From Daphnia carinata (lineage: Eukaryota > Arthropoda > Branchiopoda > Diplostraca > Daphniidae), in the NCBI RefSeq assembly GCF_022539665.2, contig NC_081335.1, forward strand, positions 9,274,449 to 9,338,448: a stretch of DNA of 64,000 bases. Direction: 5' to 3'. Positions 31,139 to 41,477 of the stretch are shown piece by piece. The notes under the pieces were generated by a model. It was not told the DNA's origin, did not search any database, and saw only the letters and a program-made list of their open reading frames with translations. Every line of letters starts with the position of its first letter. The stretch's first letter is position 1. Both the position numbers and the translations under genes were made by a program.

Positions 31139-32958
31139 CTACTTACCTGACTCTGAAACAGACAATTTAGAATCGGGTGAGGGATCGATCCAAAAGCATT
31201 GGAGAGGTCCAACCAGGCAATCACCATCTCCCTCTTTGACTGTTTCGCCTGTTCGATAACAGTGTGAAGGAGATGTGTGTGTTCCTGGATGCCCCTGACA
31301 CCTGGAAGAAACCCTTTTGGCTCTGGTGACATCCATCCTAGTTTCGTCGCCGTGGCCATTATTCTCGAGGAGAGTATTCCTGAGAAGATCTTGTACATGG
31401 TTGGCAGAAGAGATATTGGCCGGAAGTTCCCATACTCTGACGAGTCGCCTTTCTTGTATATGGGGACTGTCTTCGATGTTTTCCAACAGGATGGAACCCC
31501 ATAAGTCCATACAGAGCGGTAGATGACAGCTAAGAGGTGGCCGCTCGCATCCAGAGCACGTAGGTGTCTGTATTCCAGGCCATCTCCTCCAGGCGCTGTG
31601 TTGCAAGCTTTACCGAGTTTGAGCTTGATTTCCTCTGGACTAGGGGGCGAGGAAAGAATTTCGAGTTCCTCTTGAGTCGGGTTTTGCCATTTGCATTCAT
31701 CGAAGTGAGTCTTGGCGAAGTTGATCTGTTCAGTTGGTGGTGGTTTTTGCGAGTACGTTGATTTGAGGAATGCGGCAGCCGAATCCTTGGTTCCCGTGTA
31801 GCCAATGGTTTGCTCCTCTAATATCTTTCTGACGGCTTTGCGAGGGTAAAGCGAGTAGAGACGTTGCAGTTTGCCCTTTTTTGCTGCTTCCTTTTTTCCT
31901 GAGCGCCTGATTTTCTGTTGTTGTCGGTTTTGATTACGCTTACTTCTTGTTCTCTCTGTTGAAGCTCTTGGTCTTCTCGGAGCTGGAATCGTGTCTTCTG
32001 GATTCGTTGCCAGTCTCAGCCACTCCGTTGTGCATTCGTTGAGAAGGGAATCAAGACCCTCTAAAGTGGTGCACAATTCTATCTTCGATGCCCACAACCC
32101 CCTAAACTCGTCTTCTGTTCCCACTATGTCGACGGTGGCTGGTGAGTTCACAAGTTGGCTCGTTGATGATAAAGGGGAAGAGAAGGAGGTGTTTGTACTA
32201 GAGTTAGGGGTTAAAGCAGGGGAACTAGAGGGTGTTGCGTTCGGATTGGGTGTTTGGACGCGCAATTCTGGTGGGGTATCCAGATTGGGTTCTTGACTAT
32301 GGACGTGAGGTGATGGGTTGGCGAGGTGAGCAAGGACGGGTGACTCTGTTACGTTTGGTGAATGGGCAGTTGGAAATGGGGTGCTAGAGGCTGTGGGTGA
32401 GGTGGGGGTGGTTGGTTGTTGGGAACTATGGATTTTAAAGTACTCTCTCATGGCATGACCGTGTAGTATGACGTTGCACGCTCTGCATTTCCATTTCCTT
32501 TTAGTGGACAAACCGTGTTCGCGCGCTACGTGGTGTTCGATAGATTGCGCTGCCACTGTTCCCCGGGCCGTTGTAGACCAACGGCAAAGTGGACATCTAC
32601 AGTTTCCACAAGGATAGGGAAGGATGAGATCCTCCCCTGCAATTTCTGATTGCTCTATGGAAATGCTTTCATCGCTACTACTATCTACGCTACATGCTTC
32701 GTCGCACACCGCGTGGTGTCTTTTGGCTCTGACTCGTTCTTCACAAATATGATTGCACGATTGGCAATAAAAGTTAGTGATGACGGTCAGACCATGCTTT
32801 GATTTTAAGTGATCGACGGCATTTTTAATATGGGTCTTTGAACCATATCTTCCACTTGGGCAGAGAGAGCACTTTAGAATGGAAGGTACAGGAAAGGGAA
32901 GCTTGAGAAAACCATCTACGACGTTGTAGAAAAACAACTCTGTTGACGACTCAGTCAT
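31139..32958 (-). pseudogene. Utopia-type ORF: zinc fingers, DNA-binding region, partial RT
   Basis: Open from ATG 32,958. The N-terminus has four C2H2-like fingers (CSLCPSGRYGSK...H; CQSCNHICEERVRAKRHH; CPLCRWSTTARG...HHVAREH; CRACNVILHGHAMREYFKIH), which should recognise target DNA. A Ser/Thr/Pro-rich linker and a basic region (RTRSKRNQNRQQQKIRRSG) follow. The RT begins with NTAPGGDGLEYRHLRAL, then NFRPISLLPTMYKIFSGIL, FLPGVRGIQEHTHLLHTVIE and WLDLSNAFGSIPH before truncation. The YxDD box and the restriction-like endonuclease are absent here. The last about 8 codons to 31,114 come from the adjoining LINE. Confidence 0.85.
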
Positions 32959-33504
32959 TATGGTCGTAACATTGTTATTTTTTGACAGTTTTTGTAAGCG
33001 AGTGAGACAAAAGTTATTTGGTTGAATTTACGGTAAGGACAATTTGGAGTTTCAAAACAGACACAAAATTATTCTTTAAAGGTATTCAAAAGTAAGTTCA
33101 AGTGATAAATCTACATTTACTATTACTTTTACAAGTACAAATTTATACAGTTTACTCTAGAGCCAATTTGTGAACTTGTTAGTTTGGGGGCCTAACCGTG
33201 ACGCACGTGAGGGGAATATGAAAAACGAGATGGGAGCTGACGGCCGGATTGGATACCGGAAGACCGACGTCAATTGACGCCGCGTAGTTTACGCCAAACC
33301 ACACCTTCTCGCCAGCTGCCGACGTAAGCGATTACCCAGCTGTCAAGAATTGAGAGAAGAGGAAATGTTAGTGAGGAAGTAGGCCAAGATTGCCCGAAAA
33401 GGTTTCAGACAATCAGCAGCACCACTTGGTCGAAAATTAATCAGTCTATGATACCCGGAGTTCAGTTGAACCCGTATCAGATATTACGCTGACGATTAAT
33501 TAAG
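31139..33504 (-). mobile_element. Utopia/NeSL-type LINE, 5' part (copy A)
   Basis: R2/NeSL-type element with N-terminal zinc fingers and RT, attached at its 5' end to a U2 snRNA fragment. Utopia elements of the NeSL lineage are known to target U2 genes, and the layout here agrees. It includes a 5' UTR of about 515 bp (32,959-33,474) and 30 nt of repeated U2 sequence (33,475-33,504). It is cut off inside the RT palm at about 31,139, where the 5' UTR of LINE copy A begins. The C-terminal half and endonuclease are missing from this copy. Confidence 0.8.
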
Positions 33505-33573
33505 CGTATCAGATATTAAGCTGATAAGAACAGATACTACACTTTGATATTAGCCAAAAGGCCGAGAAGCGAT
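33505..33573 (-). ncRNA. U2: U2 snRNA, 5' fragment (69 nt) at a Utopia 5' junction
   Basis: - strand reads atcgcttctcggccttttgg through the branch-point recognition sequence gtagta to ctgatacg. It then joins a second, imperfect copy of the last 20 nt (cagcgtaatatctgatacgg) that leads into the Utopia 5' UTR. The 3' two thirds of U2 are replaced by the element. Upstream flank matches that of the U2 gene at 45,640. Confidence 0.9.
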
Positions 33574-34245
33574 AACTGAGATTCAAGTTACTGGGTATTA
33601 TATGCTATGCTGTTCTCGAAAATCTGACTGATGTACAAAAAAAGCAAACCCCTATCCAAAAACAATGAAACTCATCAAGAAAACAGGTTGTTGCTAGAGC
33701 ACCACCTGGCACTGCTAAAAGCCAATACAACTCATAAGTTTTTATCTTCTATTTTGATAGGAATGCTATATTAGGATGAGTCGTTCAAATATTAAGTTAT
33801 TTGGGAAGCTGTTGAATGCAAGCACCCTGAATTTAAGTCGATGAACTCCACCTAGTAGAGAGTACTGCAGACTTTAAACTGCCTATTAAACAGACAGAGG
33901 AAGGTGTTAGTTAGAAACTTGGTAAAACGTTTTGTACGTAACTCAAATCCACGGTAGACGAAACGCAGCAATATTTACAACTAAATTAAAGTTACACAGA
34001 CAGAAAACCTAACAGCATTAAACAATGTTACATGAACCCAATAATGGACGAAACCCATCTAAATACTATGCCCCCAAATGTGTAAAATTCTCATTAAAAG
34101 TGCCCAAGGTTTCATTACTGAAATCTAAACATGGGTGCATTAGCAATTTCGACATCGATTATGATGTAATAGAGTTCGACGGGTTTACGTATGCCAGTAA
34201 ATTCATTTCTTTTTGGGTTGTTTAAATACCGCTCTGAAAACGCTA
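33574..34245 (-). promoter_or_regulatory. U2 upstream region (promoter-containing spacer)
   Basis: Reverse-complement match to 44,961-45,639, the spacer between U3 and U2. It should carry the U2 promoter. Small ORFs here (e.g. 34,025-34,225) recur as open or broken frames in other copies and are not conserved as proteins. Confidence 0.7.
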
Positions 34246-34326
34246 ATTTCCTTCCAGTGTACCACAAGGGAACATCGGAAACGGTCCTCAATAGCTACGA
34301 GTAGGAACCACAGAAGTAGTTACAAC
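34246..34326 (-). ncRNA. U3: U3 snoRNA, 3' fragment
   Basis: Reverse complement of the last 80 nt of the U3 copies at 44,761 and 54,538 (gtaactacttctgtggttcc ... ccgatgttcccttgtggtac). It breaks at 34,326, where a Utopia-type C-terminal fragment begins. Confidence 0.7.
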
Positions 34327-35097
34327 TCTCCTGCAGAACACCCCTAACATTTCAAGAATGGCATTACCTCCACCAAGCCAGACTCGGAAGACTACCAGTC
34401 AGAGGGTGTCCAGGATCTAAGTCCACAGTCAAGACGTGTCGTCTTGGTTGTGGCAAATTGGAAACAACAGACCATGTCGTCTGCTGTTGCCAAGTCAACT
34501 CAGCTCTGTCAATTAATCGACACAATTCTATTCTAGATCTTATGGTGGCAGAGGCGGAGGCACACGGCCACTCCGTCTCTGTAAATCGAGCAGTTGACTC
34601 CACTGGAATGCGACCGGACATAGTAGTTACCTCGACGAATCCTGCCATTATCATTGACGGAACGGTGCCTCTAAGCAGCGCAGAAGGGTTAGAGAAGGCG
34701 AGTGATAAGAAGATAGAGAAGTACAAACACCTCGGATCAGTACTCCCTCTAGTCGTTGGCTCACTCGGGTCTTGGCTACCGACCAACGACGCAATATCCC
34801 TAGCCCTCAGCATTCCTGGAAGACGGTGGAACAACCTGAAGAGGAAGAGCAAGCTCTTAGCTATACAAGGAACTAACAGGATAATAGCCAAACACTTGGC
34901 ATACCAAACAGAAGAAAGCGATCCACTACCTGAAGAAGATGAAGAAACAGAAGACATCAGTCTTCTGCAACTTTCTCTTTAGGGGTTTTTTAACGTAGCG
35001 TCTCGCGTCTCGCGAACTTTTTCCCTTTACATAAAAATGTAAAAATAACATTGTATATAAATTTATTCCTAGTCCATTGGAAAATACAATGCATAAA
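34327..35097 (+). pseudogene. Utopia-type LINE 3' part (copy B): zinc knuckle and restriction-like endonuclease
   Basis: The open frame covers the C-terminal end of an R2/NeSL-type protein. A CCHC knuckle (CRLGCGKLETTDHVVCCC) precedes a restriction-like endonuclease core: GMRPDIVVTSTNPAIIIDGT supplies the PD...D catalytic pattern, with candidate Lys in EKASDKKIEKY. The stop is at 34,979-34,981. The 3' UTR (34,982-35,097) ends in gcataaa directly joined to U2 sequence at atctgttcttatcagc. The N-terminal part and RT are missing, so this copy is 5'-truncated, opposite in orientation to copy A. Confidence 0.85.
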
Positions 35098-35150
35098 ATC
35101 TGTTCTTATCAGCTTAATATCTGATACGGGTTCAAATGGACCCCAGTATT
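35098..35150 (+). ncRNA. U2: U2 snRNA internal fragment between two elements
   Basis: atctgttcttatcagcttaa, atatctgatacgggttcaaa and tggaccccagtattta: U2 nt about 39-90 including stem-loop II. On the left it is the 3' target flank of Utopia copy B; on the right it merges with the 5' UTR of LINE copy B. Confidence 0.85.
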
Positions 35151-38100
35151 TAAGATTGATTGATTTTTCGACCAAGTGGTGTTGTGGATTGCCTGAAACC
35201 TTTTCAAGTTATCTTGGCCCGATGGTCTTGGTGGGAGAGTGTCCTGAAACCGGGTATCAAGCGCATTTCGGTAGATTATTCTAGGCAAAGAGCTCGAATG
35301 GTTAGAGAAACCAAGTTTTTCTACCAGACTTGCATTCAGGAGATGGCCGAAGCAAATACCTTTGATTGGGTTGCCTTTCACCAGTTGAGGAAATTCTCAA
35401 ACTCTTGGGAGGAGAGCACACTCAAAGAGTATGGGATTCGTTCCCGCTGCTTTGAGGGCCAAGATGTAGTAATATCTTCCATGTTAATAGAGCTAGAATT
35501 AACTACCGCAAATGTCGCATTGAGAAGATCATTGCCCCTAATGGCACTTGTTTATCGACCAAAGAGGATATTTCAGCAGAAATCGTTTCCCATTTCACAA
35601 AAATTTTTAAAAATCAACCTTCTCCTGACATACTGGCAGGGAATGATTTTTTAGAGGGAGTAAGAGATTGCTTGAAACCATCCCCAAACTTGATAGCACC
35701 AATTTCCCTGCTAGAGATTACATCTGGCCTGAAAGCCATGAAATCAAACAAGTCCCCTGGCACCGATGGCATTCCTTACGAGTTTTATGTAGAATATTGG
35801 GACGAGATCGCACCCCATTTCTTGGCTATGTTTAATCATATTCTGGAAAGGAAAACTCTGACGTCTTCGCAGGGACAAGCGGCGATTAGGCTAATACCCA
35901 AGACGTCTGGACTTTGCGGGGTTTCTAATTTTCGGCCAATTTCTCCTTTGAACTGTGACTACAAAGTCATGGCATCTGTCTTAGCGAGACGTTTGAAGCA
36001 GACGCTGTCATCTACCATAGGGCCTCACCAAAAAGGTGGGGTACCTGGTAGATTGATTTTCGATAATTTAGTACTTTACAGAGATGTCATTCAATACGTT
36101 GATGACCGGGGATGCCATGACTCTTCCAACTTTCCGATTCGGGGTATGGGCGCTGCCATTGTTGGAGTCGACTTTGAAAAGGCCTACGACCTGGTTAACA
36201 GGGAAGTCCTCTGGAGAATTCTGGATGTCATGGGCTATCCCACCACTTTCGTCCGTTGGTTGCAGACGATGTACTCTGTAACAGGAATGTCAATCCTCAA
36301 CGGATCGGAGGTGGCTGGGGTGATTTCTGACATTCAATCGATTCGCCAGGGATGCCCCCTATCTGTCCATCTTTTTGTACTATACGTTGAGCCTTTCCTA
36401 GTGCGTTTATCTCATGTTCTCAAGGGCATATCATTATTTAATGAAAAACTCACTGTCAGAGCCTTTGTTGATGACGTCACCATTTTCATTTCTTGTGACG
36501 AAGATTTTACCAGGGCAGGACAAGTCATTGACTTGTTCTGTCAGTGGACAAAGGCAAGGATGAATAAAGAGAAAACGAAAGCCCTTGGACTTGGGAATTG
36601 GAGCTCTAGGTCCACTTGGCCTCTTGAGTGGCTTGTATCAGCACCAACATTGTCCGTCTTAGGAATTAAGTTCTCCCATTCCATAGTTGAGACAGCTAAT
36701 AGGGTTTGGAGTGATGCATTCGGCTCTCTAAATGGTATCCTGCGAGAGAATGCCTGTCGACGTTTCAATCTCTACCAGAGAGTAATTTTTCTCAAGTCGA
36801 AGGCTCTCTCCGGAACTGTGTTTATTGCACAGGTATTACCATTTAATCAAAATATGTCTGACCAGATTTTAAAGGCTGTTATGAAATTCCTATGGATGGG
36901 AAAAGTAGAAAGGCCGAACAAAACTGTAATATATCGTTCTGTGAGCCAAGGGGGACTGGGAATGGTCAACACACACCTCTTTTACCGTTCACTTTTCCTC
37001 TGTCCCACGTATAGAATCCTTGTAGGCCCCAGTAGTCCAGAAAGCTCTCTACTTCGTTATTGGATGTCCTTCCCTCTCCGCACCTTACTTCCCATCTACA
37101 AGAACAACACCGCACCTGTAGCAGTCATGAAGAGGCCCAACTACCTTCAGGAACCCCTGCATCAGATTAAACAACTGTTCGCCGCTTCCATCCTGGTGCA
37201 AGGGAATCCAATGGTTCACAGGAAAACATATAACCATTGGATCCTGGAGGTAACTACACAGGGAAAGCTGGAGATCCTGAGGCCTAACCTGGATTGGCCA
37301 CGAATCTGGAAGGAGACTGCAGCCCTGCCAAGCAACATCCGAGAAACAATGTTCCTCTTCAACCAGCGACTTCTCCCTACCAGGACCAGATGCCATCGGT
37401 TAGATCCCACCAAGGATGCTACATGCCCTATCTGCCTTCAACATCCATAAACCGATGAGCATCTGACGTTCCAGTGTCCTTCACGCCTCATCGTTTGGAG
37501 CTGGTTGGAGGGAACTATGCGTCAAATGGGCTGCAGGTCATCAAACGAGGACTTGATTCGTGGCCATTTTGGGCCTATTGGTAATCTCCGGCTAACATTT
37601 ACTCTTCTGGCTGCTTACATCTTCATCACCTGGAAATCAAGACTTCACCACCGCACTCCTCGTCAAGAAGAAGTAGAGAGCTTATGGAAAGCCCTTAATC
37701 CTTCCCGGAAAAAACCTTGACACCCTTTTTAGTTATTGTTATGCTGATATTCGTTGTTTTTGTATAGATTTTCATGTTTCCAATTTGTTCGTATTTGTTT
37801 ATCTTTGTATTTTTTTTTGTAATTAGCCCAACTCAAAATTCTTTGCATTTGTTTGTTTTTGTTTGTTTATTAAGATTCCTAACCCGGCATTGCCAAATTT
37901 TGTTTATTTATCTCTGCTCCCTTAAATCGTCTGCATCCAAGAACCCTTTTTTATGTTTTGTATTTTGTTTTTGTTTGTTTATTAAGATTCCTAACCCGAC
38001 ATTGCCAAATTTTGTTTATTTATCTCTGCTCCCTTCCATCGTCTACATCCAAGAACCCTTTTCATGTTTTGTATTTTGTTTTTGTTTGTTGTAAAATGCT

Positions 38101-38160
38101 GTATTGCCATGAAAATTAATTGTTAATAAAAGGTTTTTTTACAAAAAAAAAAAAAAAAAA
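35151..38160 (+). mobile_element. Tx1-type LINE copy B, internally deleted
   Basis: Same family as copy A. Only the first ~75 bp of the 5' UTR (35,151-35,222) remain; then the sequence jumps into the end of the endonuclease region of ORF2, so ORF1 and most of the endonuclease are deleted. The RT, the zinc knuckle and 3' UTR with tttgtttgtttattaag repeats follow. It ends in an A-tail (about 38,143-38,162) that abuts spacer sequence lying just 3' of tRNA-His in other units. Confidence 0.88.
35226..37720 (+). pseudogene. LINE copy B ORF2 fragment (RT)
   Basis: Starts within WWESVLKPGIKRISVDYS and continues through RT motifs identical in order to copy A, including NKSPGTDGIPYEFY, FEKAYDLVNREV and AFVDDVTIF. 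A frameshift lies between about 35,570 and 35,670, and a TAA at 37,448 replaces the Glu codon of the zinc knuckle (HPETDEH in copy A). The frame ends at 37,720 (SRKKP), shorter than in copy A. Confidence 0.85.
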
Positions 38161-38553
38161 AAGAAGGTAAAACACTGTTTCATAGTAATTGGAAATGTTT
38201 TGATCGGTATTAATGTGAATTTTATCGATTTTATTGTCAAGTTAACGGGGACGGGTTCAATGGAATTGTACTCCAAATTGAATCAATTCCTGCACGTTCA
38301 TTTGATTTGGCGAAATGCACCGTAATATGCACACTTTAAATGAATTTTACCAGTCCATGGCGTGGTGTGGTCATAGGTGAAATATTTGTAAAGTGAACTA
38401 TTATCTTTGTAGGTATGTGAATGTAAAAATGAGGGCAGCGAACTGTTTGATTTCAATGAAAAGCAGCACCTCTCTTGGTTTTCTTGATATCAACGTCCGT
38501 GCAGAATTGGCGAGAGAAAGGTTCAAGTAGTAGAGCCCTCTCATGTACAATTT
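38161..38553 (+). other. tRNA-His to U4 spacer (unit C)
   Basis: Matches 52,660-53,049 base for base with few changes. The upstream tRNA-His and 5S of this unit are missing, replaced by LINE copy B. Should hold the U4 promoter. Confidence 0.7.
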
Positions 38554-38702
38554 AGCTTTGCGCAGTGGCAATATCATAATCAATGAGGGTCTACCGAGAT
38601 GTGATTATTGCTAGTTGAAAACTTTAACCAATACCCCGCCACGAAGGAGTGAAATAATCTTCGTCGTCGGCAATTTTTGTTAGCTCCATCAGGAGCAGAT
38701 TC
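38554..38702 (+). ncRNA. U4: U4 snRNA
   Basis: agctttgcgcagtggcaata at the 5' end, then the U6-pairing stretch, gaaaactttaaccaatacccc, the Sm site caatttttg and a terminal hairpin gctccatcaggagc. Length 149 nt. All conserved U4 parts are present, so this copy may be functional. Confidence 0.92.
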
Positions 38703-39170
38703 CCTTAATGAACGTTAACATAGTTTTCCGTTAGTGATGGGCATTGTCTGCTAGGTTCTAGCATTTAGCAAGCGATTAGTTACTCGTTCCCATGGATATC
38801 GAAGGCCGAAAAACTTGTAGAATTACTGAACGAATCGCGTTTTGTTCAACTAAGCGAAAGAGTTCAATACAAAGGTTTAAGAACTAGCAGAAGACTTGTC
38901 CTTCGTTTCCTTACCCAATTCAGCTTACCGATTTCGTTTGCCCTAGACTTCGTTTATGTTTCATCTAACCAGAATTAATTTAGTGCACAATCTAACGAAA
39001 AAATGATGTCTACATGAGCTTTACACAGCATCGTCTGTTTTACTCACTGTTTCAAATCTAACAGAAACCAGCAGTTGCTTTATGGCTGAATTTTTTGGGT
39101 TTACCATTGTTACTTTACCAAAGTGGTTTGAAGTTGTGAAATCAATAAATACCAACTACTTTCAGTTGAT
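38703..39170 (+). other. U4-U5 spacer (unit C)
   Basis: Homologous to 24,571-25,035 (reverse), 53,199-53,595 and 60,399-60,867 (reverse). It should contain the U5 promoter. No other feature recognised. Confidence 0.6.
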
Positions 39171-39293
39171 ATTCACTCTGGTTTCTAATCAATACCCGGG
39201 TAAATCTTTTGCCTTTTACTAAAGATTTCCGTGAGTGGGAGCATTGATGAGTCTATATGACTTATTTTTCGATCGCCTGGTCTTTAGACTGGG
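39171..39293 (+). ncRNA. U5: U5 snRNA
   Basis: attcactctggtttctaatc at the 5' end, loop I with gccttttac flanked by aaatctt and aaagattt, then gtgagtgggag closing the 5' stem region, the Sm site tatttttcg and a 3' stem gcctggtctttagactgggc. About 120 nt. Confidence 0.9.
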
Positions 39294-39672
39294 CACCCCA
39301 ATAAAACACAAATAAATTCTTGTACGTAACCTAGGGAGTAGCTTGGGTGCAAATTTCGGATGAAAATCGATAAAAGAATATTGAGGTGTCTAATTGCAAA
39401 CGGGGCCGAGGGCGCGAAGCGCCCGATGGCCGCAAATTCACGTAAATGTAAAGTGAAGCACGGTACTATCCACAATAGCAATTGAAAACGCGGCCGAGGG
39501 CGCGAAGCGCCCGATGGCCGCAAATTCAAACATTCTACATTTCAAATCGAACTCACATTCACACAATTCGCTGTTCCATCCGAAGAAGTGAATTGAAAGC
39601 GAAAAACTTCAAAAAAAAAAAAAAAAAAAAAAAAACTTCAAACGGCATTCAATATCTAGTATTCAGATTATT
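39294..39672 (+). other. U5 downstream spacer with twin GC hairpins (unit C)
   Basis: Contains two copies of gagggcgcgaagcgcccgat (near 39,407 and 39,495), each able to form a tight hairpin with a gcgaagc-type loop, and an A-run (39,612-39,635). The same spacer occurs at 24,111, 53,596 and 59,940. The DIRS element starts at its right end. Confidence 0.75.
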
Positions 39673-39797
39673 GTCTGTAAATTTTCGACATTAACTGTGG
39701 TGTTGACCTTGGTTTATTAGCTACTTTTAAGCAGGGGTAACAAAAAAATTTTAACGAGGGAATACGTCCCCCTTTTTACACTCAGACCTTTTTTAGC
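39673..39797 (+). repeat. DIRS left inverted terminal repeat
   Basis: Begins gtctgtaaattttcgacatt. Its inner part (tgttgaccttggtttattag to acactcagacctttttt) is the inverted copy of 43,843-43,948. The outermost 28 nt are complementary to part of the internal region at 43,518-43,550, as DIRS circularisation requires. Confidence 0.85.
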
Positions 39798-39809
39798 TCC
39801 AGCGAAAGG

Positions 39810-41477
39810 ATGTTGTCGGACAGTAGCTCCTCCAGCGAATCATCTTCAAATTCTAATTCATCTTCAAGTTCGTCAAATAGTACATCATCTAGTTCAGAAA
39901 AAGGCAGAGACCGTACCAAGAAATTTTCGCTGTCTTCAGCTAAATCGACTTCAGTGGCAAGATGGATAGTGGCAAACTCTTCATCGCAAGACGCAAAGGT
40001 GGCAAGAGAAGCATACAGGCCAAAATTAAGAGGGAGACAAGACTTGCTAGAAAATCCTGTTCTGGACGAATCCCTCTACTTGAGACTGAAAGCGGCCAGG
40101 CGTTCACAAGCTTCAAAGGCTAACATCGACTCAACTGAGAGAGCGGGCCGGAAACTTTTCTTTAAAATTTTAGACCTCGCCAAACCTCTTATTTTTCTTT
40201 TTAAACGCAGCCACCAAAAGAAGAAGACACGAGAAGATGCCAAAGCGATTCGTACGGCGATGAAGCTGTGGGGCGCGTTGTACGGAGAAGTGTTTTACTC
40301 CCGCCGCCTTAATATACTCTCACAGTTTTATCCAGAGTTCGTCAGCCTGTTGGATCAGAAGAAAATGCCAAGTGGTGGAAAGAATTTGTTCGGGACCAAG
40401 TTCATGGAACAGTTGGTTACGGAGGCCAAGGCGCAAGCCGCACTAAATGAGATCAGCCCAATAGGATCATCGACCACACGTCGTCCCAACAGGATAAACG
40501 AGGGAGCCTCATCGAGCAGAGCAGCGCAACCCCCGTCAAACATCCGCCCCGAGTATCACCCGTCTGAGCGGTATGAGATTTGTCATTTAGCTTTTCCAGG
40601 GGCCTTTGGTGGGCAAGTTGCTCGTTTTTTGGATGCCTGGTTAAGGGTTACAAGGGACCCATGGGTCTTGCAATCAATCTCTTTGGGACTTAAGTTGGAA
40701 TTTCTGTCTGAACCCATCCAAAGCTCTATACCAGAAAATTCAGTATCAAAATTTTCACAATGGAAGTTATGTACTTTGGAGGTGCATAACCTAGTTCAAA
40801 AAGGGGCAATCGTAGAAACAAACAATCCGGGCTTCGTTAGTGGGCTGTTTTTAATTCCAAAGAAAATGGGGGGTTTTCGCCCTACCATTAACTTAAAGAA
40901 ACTAAACAAATATCTAATTTCGCGGCATTTTAAAATGGAAGGGATTCATTCTCTACGCCACATTGTCAGAAAGGGGGACTGGTTTGCAAAACTTGACCTT
41001 AAGGACGCGTACCCAACCGTTCCCATTCATTCAGACTTTAGAAAATTTTTGTGTTTTAAATGGGAAGGAAAATTTTTCGAATATATTAGCATGCCCTTTG
41101 GGTTGGCCTCCGCACCCCGAGCCTTTACAAAATTGCTGAAACGCGCGGTTGCATATCTTAGACGGGCGGGAATTAGAGTGGTCATATACTTAGACGACAT
41201 TTTGATACTGAATTCGTCGGAGGAAGGAGCAAAGGAAGGAGTTAAGACAGTAAGGGCACTGTTAGAATCCTTAGGATTTGTTATAAGTGGGAAGAACTCT
41301 ATAGAAAAACCCGGGCAATCTATTGAGTACATAGGTTTGAACATTAGTTCCATCCCTATGACATTCTCACTGACAGAAAAGAAAATTGAAGACATTAAAG
41401 GTCTTTGTAAGAAAGCGCGTAGGTCGGGGCAAGTTTCGTTAAGGGAAATTGCAACTCTGCTTGGAAACTTTAACTAG
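39810..41477 (+). CDS. DIRS ORF: Ser-rich N-terminus and reverse transcriptase
   Basis: 555 codons. The N-terminus is a polyserine tract (residues about 4-35), followed by a basic region likely to act as the Gag-like part. RT motifs: FLIPKKMGGFRPTINLKKLN, KGDWFAKLDLKDAYPTVPIH, EYISMPFGLASAPRAFTKLL and catalytic VIYLDDILIL. The TAG at 41,475-41,477 falls where related elements typically have a Trp codon (FN-stop-ATPAV), and the next ORF is in the same frame, so this is probably a nonsense mutation. Confidence 0.9.
   Translation: MLSDSSSSSESSSNSNSSSSSSNSTSSSSEKGRDRTKKFSLSSAKSTSVARWIVANSSSQDAKVAREAYRPKLRGRQDLLENPVLDESLYLRLKAARRSQASKANIDSTERAGRKLFFKILDLAKPLIFLFKRSHQKKKTREDAKAIRTAMKLWGALYGEVFYSRRLNILSQFYPEFVSLLDQKKMPSGGKNLFGTKFMEQLVTEAKAQAALNEISPIGSSTTRRPNRINEGASSSRAAQPPSNIRPEYHPSERYEICHLAFPGAFGGQVARFLDAWLRVTRDPWVLQSISLGLKLEFLSEPIQSSIPENSVSKFSQWKLCTLEVHNLVQKGAIVETNNPGFVSGLFLIPKKMGGFRPTINLKKLNKYLISRHFKMEGIHSLRHIVRKGDWFAKLDLKDAYPTVPIHSDFRKFLCFKWEGKFFEYISMPFGLASAPRAFTKLLKRAVAYLRRAGIRVVIYLDDILILNSSEEGAKEGVKTVRALLESLGFVISGKNSIEKPGQSIEYIGLNISSIPMTFSLTEKKIEDIKGLCKKARRSGQVSLREIATLLGNFN

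Noticed and set aside
38401-38583. 60-codon - strand ORF recurring at 52,897-53,079
   Set aside because: Lies over U4 and its promoter; conserved because of the RNA unit, not as a protein.
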